Below, one piece after another: positions 7,766-16,480 of a DNA stretch of 64,000 nucleotides. The stretch spans positions 2,542,001-2,606,000 of the forward strand of contig OZ241738.1 of NCBI GenBank assembly GCA_965200925.1, written 5' to 3'. The stretch is from WTGU01 sp965200925 (GTDB taxonomy: Bacteria; Pseudomonadota; Alphaproteobacteria; UBA828). The first letter of the stretch is position 1, and each line of letters opens with the position of its first letter. The notes beneath the pieces are model-generated. The model was given only the letters and a program-made list of their open reading frames with translations, ran no database searches and had not been told where the DNA came from. A program made the position numbers and the translations under genes.

Positions 7766-9502
7766 TCAGAGGGGCACCGTTCCGCGTTCCCGCGAGGGGA
7801 CGAGGATGTCGAGATCGCAGCCGCGGTCGGCCTGTTCGACATGGGCCAGGTGGAGGGCGAGGTAACCGCGTTCGGCGCCGGACGGCGGGGGCGGCGGGCG
7901 CCAAGCCGCGGCGCGCGCGTTCAGGGTCTCTTGCGAGACGTCCAGCACGAGCGACCGCGCCGCCACGTCGAGCGCGATCGAATCGCCGGTCTCGACCAGG
8001 GCGAGCGGCCCGCCGACCGCCGCCTCGGGGCTGGCGTGGAGCACCACGGTGCCGAAGGCGGTGCCGCTCATGCGGGCGTCTGAAATGCGCACCATGTCCT
8101 TGACGCCGGCCGCCGCGAGCTTGCGGGGGATCGGGATGTAGCCGGCCTCCGGCATCCCAGGCGCGCCCTTGGGCCCGGCGTTGCGCAGGACCAGGACGTC
8201 GTCCGGAGTCACGTCGAGCGCGGGATCGTCGATCCGTGCCGCCACGTCGGCCACCGAGTCGAAGACCACGGCGCGCCCGGTGTGGCGGCAGAGTGCGGGC
8301 GTGGCCGCGGACTGCTTGACGATGGCGCCGCCCGGCGCGAGGTTGCCGCGCAGCACGGCGATGCCGCCTTCCGGGTGGATCGGGGCGCCGCGCCCGCGCA
8401 CCACCGCCTGCGCCCAGGGGGCGGGGGCGGCCTCGATCTCCGCGCCGAGGGTGCGCCCGGTTACGGTCAGGCAGTCGAGATGGAGCCGGGGCGCCAGCGC
8501 GCGCAGGACGGGTGCCAAGCCGCCAGCCCGGTTCAGGTCCTCCATGTAGTGGCGGCCGGAGGGCTTGAGGTCCACCAGCACCGGAGTCTCCCGACCGAGC
8601 CGGTCGAGGCCGTCCAGGTCGAAGGCGAAGCCGAGGCGCCCGGCCAGGGCCGCGAGATGGATCACGGCGTTGGTCGAGCCGCCGATCGCGAGCATCACCT
8701 GGAGCGCGTTGGTGAGGGCAGCCGGAGTCAGAATGCGGTCGGGCGTCAGCCCCTCGCCCGCAAGGGCCACGGCGCGGGCGCCGGTCTCGCGGGCGATGCG
8801 GAAGCGGTCGGCGAGTACCGCCGGAATCGCCGCACCGCCCGGCAACATCATGCCGAGGGCCTCGGTGACGCAGGCCATGGTGCTCGCCGTCCCCATCACC
8901 ATGCAGGTCCCGGCCGAAGGCATGAGCCGGCCGCCGATTTCGTTGATCTCAGCCTCGTCGATCCGCCCGCCCCGATGCTCGCTCCAGTAGCGCCGGCAAT
9001 CGGTGCAGGCGCCCAGCCGCTCGCCCCGGTGGCTGCCGGTCAGCATCGGGCCGGTGACCAGATGGATGGCCGGGCGGTTGGCACTCGCGGCGGCCATGAG
9101 CTGGGCCGGCACGGTCTTGTCGCAGCCGCCGATCAGCACCACGGCGTCGAGCGGATGCGCGCGGATCATCTCCTCCGTGTCCATCGCCATGAGGTTGCGG
9201 AAGAGCATGGTCGTCGGGTTCATGAAGGGCTCGCCGAGCGCGATGGTCGGGAAGGCCAGCGGCAGCCCGCCGGCGGCCAGCACGCCGCGCTTCACCGCCT
9301 CCACCAGTTGCGGCACGGTGCCATGGCAGCTCACCAGGTCGCCCGCCACCGAGGCGATGCCGATCACCGGCCGGTCCAGCTCGGATTCGGTGTAGCCCAT
9401 CGATTTCGCGAACGCCTTGCGCAGGAACAGTGAGAAGGCGGGATCGCCGTAATCGGTGAGCGCGCGCCCGAGCCCGGTCGCGCCTTTCGTCGTTTTCGCC
9501 AT
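7766..9502 (-). CDS. IlvD/Edd-family dehydratase, probably a sugar-acid (pentonate) dehydratase
   Basis: The 578-residue protein belongs to the IlvD/Edd dehydratases, which remove water from dihydroxy or sugar acids using an Fe-S cluster and Mg2+. Cluster cysteines are Cys59 (VSCHGTVP), Cys127 (GGCDKT) and Cys200 (AGTCMVMGTASTM). The forms SCHGTVP and CMVMGTASTM are typical of arabinonate/xylonate dehydratases rather than of biosynthetic IlvD. The adjacent SDR on the same strand could supply an oxidation step in the same sugar or sugar-acid pathway. That link is inferred from proximity alone. Confidence 0.88.
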   Translation of the reverse strand: MAKTTKGATGLGRALTDYGDPAFSLFLRKAFAKSMGYTESELDRPVIGIASVAGDLVSCHGTVPQLVEAVKRGVLAAGGLPLAFPTIALGEPFMNPTTMLFRNLMAMDTEEMIRAHPLDAVVLIGGCDKTVPAQLMAAASANRPAIHLVTGPMLTGSHRGERLGACTDCRRYWSEHRGGRIDEAEINEIGGRLMPSAGTCMVMGTASTMACVTEALGMMLPGGAAIPAVLADRFRIARETGARAVALAGEGLTPDRILTPAALTNALQVMLAIGGSTNAVIHLAALAGRLGFAFDLDGLDRLGRETPVLVDLKPSGRHYMEDLNRAGGLAPVLRALAPRLHLDCLTVTGRTLGAEIEAAPAPWAQAVVRGRGAPIHPEGGIAVLRGNLAPGGAIVKQSAATPALCRHTGRAVVFDSVADVAARIDDPALDVTPDDVLVLRNAGPKGAPGMPEAGYIPIPRKLAAAGVKDMVRISDARMSGTAFGTVVLHASPEAAVGGPLALVETGDSIALDVAARSLVLDVSQETLNARAAAWRPPPPPSGAERGYLALHLAHVEQADRGCDLDILVPSRERGTVPL

Positions 9503-9554
9503 CGCTCCGTCCGCTACTCCGCCGATACCGCCCCCTCGCTCCGGCGGCGGGCGG

Positions 9555-10370
9555 TCACTCGGGAATCAGCCCGCAGCTGACGCCGCCATCGATGGTGAGC
9601 GCGATTCCGGTGATCCACGTGGCCTCGTCCGAGGCGAGATAGACGAAGCCGCCGGCGACCGAAGCCGGGTCGCCTACGCCGAGGGGATGGAGCTTTTCGA
9701 GCCGCGCCGCGAACCCCTCCGGGTCGTCGAGTCGGGAGAGGTGGTAGTCGACCATCGGCGTCCGCACCCAGCCGGGGCAGATGCAGTTGACCCGGATGCG
9801 GTCTTTGGCGCCGTCCAGCGCCAGGCATTTCGTCAGCGTGACGACGGCGCCCTTGGAGGTCCCGTAGGCCACCTGACCGGGGGTTCCGATCAGCCCGGCG
9901 ATTGAGGCGGTGTTCAGGATCACGCCCCCGCCGCGCGCGCGCATATGGCCCCAGATCGCCTTGGCCGTCCGGTAGATGCTGGTGACGTTGACGTCGAGCT
10001 GGCGATCCCAGTCCGCGCGCGCCACGTCCTCCGCGGTGCCGATCACCGCCTGGCCGGCGTTGTTGATCAGGATGTCGACATGGCCGAGCGCTTCGATGGC
10101 GCCGACGACGAGTGCCGCCACGTCGTCGTCCCGCGTGACGTCGGCCGCGATGGCGACGGCGGCCCCGCCCCGATCCTCGATCGCGCGTGCGGTGGCGGCG
10201 TTGTCTTCGGCGTCGAGGCCCGCGCAGACGACCGCCGCGCCCTCCCGCGCGAAGCGCTCCGCCGTCGCCCGGCCGATGCCGGAGCCGGCGCCGGTGACGA
10301 TCGCCGTCTTGCCCGCGAGCCGCCGCGTCTCCGGCGTGCGTCGCTCGCCCTCGCAATCGCCCGTCGGCAT
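9555..10370 (-). CDS. Short-chain dehydrogenase/reductase (SDR)
   Basis: A 271-residue classical SDR. It has the NAD(P)-binding motif TGAGSGIG at residues 26-33, NNAG after the fourth strand, and the catalytic Ser and YxxxK (YGTSK). The C-terminus (TIDGGVSCGLIPE) is typical of the glucose/3-oxoacyl-dehydrogenase-like group. It lies 52 bases upstream of the sugar-acid dehydratase on the same strand, so the two are likely co-transcribed. The substrate is unknown. Confidence 0.88.
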   Translation of the reverse strand: MPTGDCEGERRTPETRRLAGKTAIVTGAGSGIGRATAERFAREGAAVVCAGLDAEDNAATARAIEDRGGAAVAIAADVTRDDDVAALVVGAIEALGHVDILINNAGQAVIGTAEDVARADWDRQLDVNVTSIYRTAKAIWGHMRARGGGVILNTASIAGLIGTPGQVAYGTSKGAVVTLTKCLALDGAKDRIRVNCICPGWVRTPMVDYHLSRLDDPEGFAARLEKLHPLGVGDPASVAGGFVYLASDEATWITGIALTIDGGVSCGLIPE

Positions 10371-10464
10371 GGTTCCTCCCCGGCCCCGCGGCGCGGCCGA
10401 CCATAGCGGCCCTCTCCCGGGCCGGCAAAGCCTCGCCGGTGCGCGTGGGCTACCGGCCGCCGTC

Positions 10465-12975
10465 CTATTCGGCGAGCGCGGCGGGGAATTCGTCCTTGCT
10501 GAACACCAGACGGAAGGTGCCCTTGGCCGGGCCGTCCTGCACGGTCATCGTGCCGCAATTGAACGCGCCCTGGAGGGTGTCCAGCACGTGCTTCTTGTAC
10601 GCGGTCTCCGCGTTGTCCAGATGGACGCCCTTGGTCTCGAACACCAGCACGTGCGGCTTGCCCCCGGATTCTCCGGCGAGTGCCACGAAATCGGGCCATA
10701 TGCGGTCGCGTTTCCAGCCCTTCAGATAGTAATCGCCGCCTTGGCGCGCGGCGATCCGGTGCCACCATCGCAGCGCCCGTTGTTCGTCGAGATAGCGCGC
10801 GAAATTGCGCTCCAGGCCGGAATCGAACTGGTGCATGAAGACCGGCTCGAACAGGTTGAGCTGGAGGGGTGCACCGCTCTTCCGGGCGAGCAGGCCCGCG
10901 TCCTCGGGCACGGCGATTTCGTAGGTCTCGACCATGCGGAAATTGCGTTGGCCGGCATTGAGATCGAAGCAGATGTCGCCCCGCCCGAGCTTGTCGCGGA
11001 AGACGCGCTCCGCCTGTCTTTCCACCTCGCGGCTCGCATGCCGCCGCAACTCGTAGGCCAGCCAGCCGCGCCGGTCGTATATCGCCCCGTCCGTTTCGCC
11101 GTCGGCGCGCAGATTGGCGACCAAGCGTTGTGCGATGCGCGCCGCCTGCCAGGTGTTCGGAACCGTGTCCGACAGGCGGCGGACGAACCATGACAGCCGG
11201 ACGGTCTTGTCGACCTCCAATACGCGATCGGCGTGGACAGAGAGCGGCGAGTCGCCGATATCGACGGCGGCCGACTGGCGCAGCGCGGCTTCGGCCTGGC
11301 TGTCGCGCGGGTCCGGCGCGTCGATCGAAGCCCAGTCGATTTCAGGCAGGATATGGCGCGTATAGTCGAGCTCGCGCCAGTCCTCCCCGTCACAGTGCAG
11401 CACCCGGGGCAGGAAAATGTCCTGCTCGCGGAATGCCTCGCGCCGGCGGACTGTCACGCGGTTCGCGCTGCCGGTACCGGAAGCGACGTCGCCGACGAAG
11501 ACGTCGCCGCCCAGACCGGTCAGCCCCTCGGCCTCCAGCCCGCGCTTGACGGACTCCACCGCCTCGCCCACATCGGTGTTCCAGCAGAAGACACGGCAGG
11601 TGTCGAGGGCCTCCCGGCCGGTGCGCCGCGCGTGCGGCTGGCGCATGACGCGGCCGACCAGCTGGGTGAGGGCGCGCTTGGCGGTGGTGTTGTCCAGGAT
11701 CGCCAGCACATAGGCGAAGGGGCAGTCCCACCCTTCCATCAGGGCGGCGCGGGTGATGATCCAGCGCACCGGCGTATAGGGCGAGAGGAGATCGACCCGG
11801 GCGAGCTCGTCGCGTTCCGCCGATTTCACCGCGATGGCGCGTTCGGGCACGCCCAGGCCGCGAATCAGATATTCGCGCACGTCCTCGGCGTGGACATGCT
11901 TGCCGTCGCGTTGTTTGGTGCCGGTGCGCTCCACGCGCGCCACCGCGATCGGGCGGATGTAGCGGCCCGTGCGCGCTTCCAGATCCCGCGCCTCGTCGTC
12001 GAGCCGTTCGAGCGCGTCGTGCGCCTGCTCCAGCACGTACTTCCATGCGACTCCGGTGAACGATTCCACCTGCACCGGCAGTTTGATCATCTCCTCGGCC
12101 TTCAGCTCGGCACCGCCGATGTCCACCAGCAGGTTGCTGATGCCCTCGTTGGGGGTGGCGGAGAGCTCGATGACCATGCGCGGGTCGAGGCGGCTGACCG
12201 CGCGCGCGAATTCCTCGCCCGTCTCGCGCTTCCTGCCGTAGGCCTTGTGCGCCTCGTCGAGCACCACCACGGGGCGCAACATCTTGAAGACATTGAACAG
12301 GCTGTGCTTGATCGGGCCGCCCGCCGCCGCGCGCTCCAGGTCGGGGTGGGCGGCCAGCAGGCGCGCTTCGCCCGGCGCGTCGTCCTCCGCCGGGAACAGG
12401 CTGGGGTAGCGCGCGGAATCGCGGAACATGCGGAGGAACTCCCGCCCCTTTCGCCGGTTGGCGGCGGGCAGCATCAGCAGCATGACGCAGTGGTAGTTCG
12501 CCGCGTCGAGCGCCGAGAACCGATCGTCCTTTTCCAGCAGCTTGACCCGGCGGCCGCTGGCGCGGTCCAGCATCTGGCGGCAGGGGTGCTGGCGGTCGCG
12601 CAGCGCGGCCCGGGTTTGCGCGTAGATGGCGCGGGACGGCACGACCCACAGCGTCAGCCCGGTCTGGCGGTGGAGCCGCGCCAGCGCGGCGGCGGCGATC
12701 AGGGTTTTGCCGCCGCCTGTCGGAATCTTGAGGCAGATATGCGGGATGGGGCGCCCCGCGTCGTCGGAGCGGTGCACGTGCCTAGCCAAGCCGTCCGACT
12801 CCGCCAGCATCTCCCAGGCTCGCGACGGCCAGTCGTGCAGCGAGTCGGGGACCTCCGCCCCGGCCGCTTCCAGCGCCGCGATGGCCTTGTGCGATTCGCG
12901 CGCCGCGGCCTCGAGCGCGTCGCGCCAGCGCACAAACGCTTCCAGCACGCGAATCTGGTATTCCTTCAAATCCAT
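10465..12975 (-). CDS. res: Type III restriction endonuclease subunit Res
   Basis: The 836-residue helicase-nuclease has Walker A PTGGGKT at residues 85-91, DEAH at 240-243, a SAT motif (ELSATPNE), and helicase motif VI (QLVGRVMRQPHAR). The C-terminal PD-(D/E)XK nuclease reads WPDF (Asp762) and FETKG (Glu780, Lys782). Type III Res works only in complex with Mod: it translocates on DNA and cuts 25-27 bp from the site when two unmodified sites are oriented head to head. It starts 52 bases after mod, the usual order. All motifs are intact, so it is probably active. Confidence 0.95.
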   Translation of the reverse strand: MDLKEYQIRVLEAFVRWRDALEAAARESHKAIAALEAAGAEVPDSLHDWPSRAWEMLAESDGLARHVHRSDDAGRPIPHICLKIPTGGGKTLIAAAALARLHRQTGLTLWVVPSRAIYAQTRAALRDRQHPCRQMLDRASGRRVKLLEKDDRFSALDAANYHCVMLLMLPAANRRKGREFLRMFRDSARYPSLFPAEDDAPGEARLLAAHPDLERAAAGGPIKHSLFNVFKMLRPVVVLDEAHKAYGRKRETGEEFARAVSRLDPRMVIELSATPNEGISNLLVDIGGAELKAEEMIKLPVQVESFTGVAWKYVLEQAHDALERLDDEARDLEARTGRYIRPIAVARVERTGTKQRDGKHVHAEDVREYLIRGLGVPERAIAVKSAERDELARVDLLSPYTPVRWIITRAALMEGWDCPFAYVLAILDNTTAKRALTQLVGRVMRQPHARRTGREALDTCRVFCWNTDVGEAVESVKRGLEAEGLTGLGGDVFVGDVASGTGSANRVTVRRREAFREQDIFLPRVLHCDGEDWRELDYTRHILPEIDWASIDAPDPRDSQAEAALRQSAAVDIGDSPLSVHADRVLEVDKTVRLSWFVRRLSDTVPNTWQAARIAQRLVANLRADGETDGAIYDRRGWLAYELRRHASREVERQAERVFRDKLGRGDICFDLNAGQRNFRMVETYEIAVPEDAGLLARKSGAPLQLNLFEPVFMHQFDSGLERNFARYLDEQRALRWWHRIAARQGGDYYLKGWKRDRIWPDFVALAGESGGKPHVLVFETKGVHLDNAETAYKKHVLDTLQGAFNCGTMTVQDGPAKGTFRLVFSKDEFPAALAE

Positions 12976-13027
12976 CGCGACGCTCCCGGGAAAACCGCGG
13001 GCGATCGACGCGCGAACAGGTTCGGGG

Positions 13028-14776
13028 TCAGGTTTCCACTCCCGTTCCCTGGCCCTTGCCGAGCAGTTCCCAGGGCAGCTGGCAGAAGAGGATGCCCATC
13101 GGCGTCAGCTCGCTCTGGAGGATGTATTTCCCCGCCCCGAAGACGACCGCTTTCTTTCCGCCCGCCCGGTTGGCGGCCTCGATGCGCTCGGCGCGTTCCG
13201 TGTTCAGCATGGCGTCGTGTCCGCGCAGATATTCGAGGTCCGGCTCGTAAAGCAGGTAATAATCTGTCGTATCGCCTTCGTGGAACAACCCGGCCTCGTT
13301 CAGCGGCGTGAGGTCGTCGGGGCCGGCGGACACGCCGGTCGCGGTGTGCAACAGATAGGCGGCGAGCGCGGGCCAGGGGGGCAACGCCTCGCCGGTCAGC
13401 ATCGCGTCCAGTTCGGTCGGCGGGCCGAGCGTGCAATAGGCGAAGGAACCGCTCAGTCCCTCGCGCAAGGCGGCGTCCCTGGCGCCCGGAACGCCGCGAA
13501 TGACGCGGCGCACCCGCTCGGCGCAGACGGTATCGGCATGGTCTTCGCATTCGATCAGGATGAATTTGCGGTTGCCGCCGTCCTCCTTGTTGAGCGCCAG
13601 CACGGCATGGGCCGTCGTGCCGCTGCCGGCGAAGGAATCGAGCACGATATCGTTATCCGATGCAACCAATTCGAGTATTCTGCTGATGACTCGTTCGTCC
13701 TTCGGATAATCGAATTGTTCATCGGGAAGGATTTTCACCAGATTCTTATGCGCCGCGCGGCGATCCTGATAGAATACGCTTGTCAAGACTTGACCATCCG
13801 TTTCATGCAGATAGCGCTTGAGATTGGGAACGCGCGACTCATCCGGGCCGAAATGGACGCGATCCTCTTCTATAGCCTTCATCATCGTTTCTTGAAGGGG
13901 GAATCTCCAACCCCCGGCGGGAATTTTGACCGGGTTTCCGGTTTTCGGATGTAAGACTTCGTATTGTGGTCCGCCACTGCCGGGCCACGAAATGTCACCG
14001 GCGAAATACACTCCTCTTTCATCGATCCAATTGTAGTGTCGATGCACCCAAGACTTGTGTTTTTTGTCGAGAGACGAAAACCAATCCTTGAGTTCTTCCG
14101 AAGCCGAGGTGAAATCGTCGAGATGCGTTTCTTTCAATTCCTTGGCGACTCGATAAATTTCGGCGATCCCTTCTTTCTGTACTCGCCAGCGATTGCCATT
14201 GGCGCTCAACGACTCCATCTCTCTCGCATAACACAAGATGTAATCGTGTCCCACCGATATGAAGCGCGCGTCGTTCTTCCCTGTTCCTTCCCAAACGAAG
14301 GTTCCGACGAAATTCCCCTCTCCGAAAATCTCGTCCATCACCATCCGCAGATGGTGGCATTCGTTGTCGTCCACCGAAACGAAGATCGCTCCATCTTCCG
14401 CCAGCAATTCCTTGAGCAGCTGCAAGCGCGGCCACATCATGCAGAGCCATTTTTCATGGCGCTCCATGTCCTCACCGTCCACTCGGCCGTTCTGCGCCAG
14501 CCACGCCCGCATCAGCGGGCTGTTCACCTTGTCGTTGTAGCACCAGCCCTCGTTGCCGGTGTTGTAGGGCGGGTCGATATAGACGCACTTCACCCGGTCG
14601 GCGTAGCGCGGGATCAGCGCCCGCAAGGCCTCGAGATTGTCGCCGTGGATGATCAGATTGCCGTCGGCCCCGTTGGCATTCAGCGAACGGTCGGCGTCGG
14701 GGAGCAGCGGGCGGTAGGGCACCGTCAGATGGTGGGCGTAGATCTGCTGCTTGCCCTTGAAATCGAGCGTCGGCAT
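13028..14776 (-). CDS. mod: Type III DNA methyltransferase subunit Mod (N6-adenine)
   Basis: The 582-residue Mod carries the catalytic DPPY at residues 68-71 and SAM motif I DSFAGSGTT at 380-388, the beta-class order expected of type III N6-adenine enzymes. The target-recognition region lies between them (about residues 150-345). The DNA encoding it (about 13,650-14,330) is much richer in A+T (45% G+C at 14,041-14,100) than the ends of the gene, which suggests replacement of the specificity domain by recombination. ATG 14,776 was chosen because GGGAGGG precedes it and the product begins MPTLDFKGKQ. It is followed by res. No simple-sequence repeat that would cause phase variation is present. 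Confidence 0.94.
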   Translation of the reverse strand: MPTLDFKGKQQIYAHHLTVPYRPLLPDADRSLNANGADGNLIIHGDNLEALRALIPRYADRVKCVYIDPPYNTGNEGWCYNDKVNSPLMRAWLAQNGRVDGEDMERHEKWLCMMWPRLQLLKELLAEDGAIFVSVDDNECHHLRMVMDEIFGEGNFVGTFVWEGTGKNDARFISVGHDYILCYAREMESLSANGNRWRVQKEGIAEIYRVAKELKETHLDDFTSASEELKDWFSSLDKKHKSWVHRHYNWIDERGVYFAGDISWPGSGGPQYEVLHPKTGNPVKIPAGGWRFPLQETMMKAIEEDRVHFGPDESRVPNLKRYLHETDGQVLTSVFYQDRRAAHKNLVKILPDEQFDYPKDERVISRILELVASDNDIVLDSFAGSGTTAHAVLALNKEDGGNRKFILIECEDHADTVCAERVRRVIRGVPGARDAALREGLSGSFAYCTLGPPTELDAMLTGEALPPWPALAAYLLHTATGVSAGPDDLTPLNEAGLFHEGDTTDYYLLYEPDLEYLRGHDAMLNTERAERIEAANRAGGKKAVVFGAGKYILQSELTPMGILFCQLPWELLGKGQGTGVET

Positions 14777-14907
14777 GACGGCCCTCCCTTCGGCGCCCGT
14801 GACCATAGCCGCTTGCCCGTGCACCGGCAACGGGAAATTAGAACAAACGAGGAAATTTCTCGCAGACGCGGTTGACTCGGGCGCGGGCGAGGCGATAGGG
14901 CGGGCGC

Positions 14908-15723
14908 ATGAGGCTGCGGGAGAAGCGCGCGATCGTGACCGGCGGCGGGCGCGGTATCGGCCGCGCGATCGGTCGCCGTTTCGCGGCCGAGGGCGCGCAT
15001 GTCCTGCTCGCCGACATCGACGGGGAACGCGCCGCCTCTGCCGCCGCGGAGATCGCGGAGGCCGGAGGGCAGGCCGATTCGTGCGCGGCCGATCTCGGCA
15101 CGGTCGCGGGCGCAGACCGTCTGTTCGAGACGGCGCGCGCCTCCTTCGGCGAGCGGCTGGACGTCCTGATCAACAACGCCGGGATCGCCCATCACGGCGC
15201 CTTCCTGGCGCTCTCCCTGGAGGACTGGGAGCGCGTCCTGCGCAACAACCTGACCAGCGCCTTCCTCTGCGCCCAGCGGGCGGCGCGGATCATGGCGGCG
15301 CACGGGGGCGGCGGGCGGATCGTCAACATCGGCTCGATCTCCGGGCAGCGCGGCAGCTACGGGCGCACGGCCTACGGAGTCGCCAAGGCGGGCCTCCACC
15401 AGATGACGCGGATCATGGCAGTCGAGCTGGGCCCGCGGAACATCACCGTCAACGCCATCGCGCCCGGCCCCATCGACACCGGCATCACCAGCTTCGGGCC
15501 CGATCAGGAGCGCCGCTACCTGGAGCGTATCCCGCTCGAACGCTTCGGCCAGGCCCCCGACGTGGCCGGCGCGGCGCTGTTCCTCGCGAGCGCCGACGCG
15601 GCCTACGTCACCGGCGGCGTGGTGAACGTGGATGGCGGCTTCGACGCCGCGGGGCTGATCTTCAGCTATACCGAGCTGACCACCGTCAAGAGCGACGTGC
15701 GCGACCCGGCGAAGAGCGACTGA
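14908..15723 (+). CDS. Short-chain dehydrogenase/reductase (SDR), FabG-like
   Basis: A 271-residue classical SDR: TGGGRGIG at residues 11-18, NNAGIAH, catalytic Ser in IGSISGQ, and YGVAK. The C-terminal VDGGFDAAG is typical of 3-oxoacyl-ACP-reductase-like enzymes. Its stop and the next ATG overlap (TGATG), so it is coupled to a second SDR. Both probably act on related intermediates, but nothing fixes the substrate. The gene is divergent from mod. Confidence 0.88.
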   Translation: MRLREKRAIVTGGGRGIGRAIGRRFAAEGAHVLLADIDGERAASAAAEIAEAGGQADSCAADLGTVAGADRLFETARASFGERLDVLINNAGIAHHGAFLALSLEDWERVLRNNLTSAFLCAQRAARIMAAHGGGGRIVNIGSISGQRGSYGRTAYGVAKAGLHQMTRIMAVELGPRNITVNAIAPGPIDTGITSFGPDQERRYLERIPLERFGQAPDVAGAALFLASADAAYVTGGVVNVDGGFDAAGLIFSYTELTTVKSDVRDPAKSD

Positions 15724-16475
15724 TGCGCGTTTCCGAAAGCGTCGCCCTCGTCACCGGCGCCGCCGGCGGCATCGGCCGCGCTCTGGTGGCGGAACTGGCC
15801 GCTCGCCGCGCCCGCCGCATCCTCGCCGCCGACCTGCCGGGGCCGCTCGCCGGGGCGGCGTTCCCGGCGGGAGGCCCCGTCGCGCCGCTCCCCCTCGACG
15901 TGACGGACGAAGCGGCCGTCCGCGCCGCCGCGGCCGCCCACCCCGGCGTCACGCTGGTGGTCAACAACGCCGCGATCGTGCATTTCGAGGGGATCGTCGG
16001 CGCGCCAAGCCTCGCCGGCGCGCGCGCGTTGTTCGAGGTCAATTTCTGGGGCTACCTTCACGTCGCGCGCGCCTTCGCCCCGCTGCTGGCGCGGAACGGC
16101 GGCGGCGCCCTGGTCAACGTGCTCTCCGAGGTGGCGCGGGCGAGCGCGCCGTTCGTCGGCCCCTATTCCGCGAGCAAGGCCGCGGCGTGGTCGGCGACCC
16201 AGGCCATGCGGGCCGAACTTCGCGCGCAAGGCACCCACGTGCTCGCCGTCTTCCCGAGCTCCACCGACACGCCCATGCTGGCCGGCATCGGCGGCGACAA
16301 GCAGCCAGCGGAAGCGGTGGCGCGCAGCCTGCTCGACGCGCTGGAGGAGGGGAGGGAGGACGTCTCGATCGGCGCCCACTCGGTCGAGATCGAGGCATCG
16401 ATGCGGCGCGACCCGAAGGCGGTCGAACGCGAATTCGCGGCCTTCCTCCCCGGCGCGCCGGCCATCCCCGATTAG
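15723..16475 (+). CDS. Short-chain dehydrogenase/reductase (SDR)
   Basis: A 250-residue SDR with TGAAGGIG at residues 11-18, NNAAIVHFEG, and YSASK as the catalytic pair. It lacks the usual VDGG C-terminus and instead ends in an alanine/acid-rich helix, like the SDRs that act without the C-terminal tetramer tail. The ATG overlaps the stop of the upstream SDR. A flavin oxidoreductase gene converges on it five bases beyond its stop. Function beyond NAD(P)-dependent redox chemistry is unknown. Confidence 0.85.
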   Translation: MRVSESVALVTGAAGGIGRALVAELAARRARRILAADLPGPLAGAAFPAGGPVAPLPLDVTDEAAVRAAAAAHPGVTLVVNNAAIVHFEGIVGAPSLAGARALFEVNFWGYLHVARAFAPLLARNGGGALVNVLSEVARASAPFVGPYSASKAAAWSATQAMRAELRAQGTHVLAVFPSSTDTPMLAGIGGDKQPAEAVARSLLDALEEGREDVSIGAHSVEIEASMRRDPKAVEREFAAFLPGAPAIPD

Positions 16476-16480
16476 GGGGC

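Noticed and set aside
5736..7865. A 709-codon plus-strand frame over the sensory cyclase
   Set aside because: Antisense shadow. The minus-strand product has membrane helices and complete cyclase motifs.
13028..14776. Phase-variable repeat in mod
   Set aside because: Many type III mod genes switch through simple repeats, so I looked for one. No homopolymer or short tandem repeat of useful length is present.
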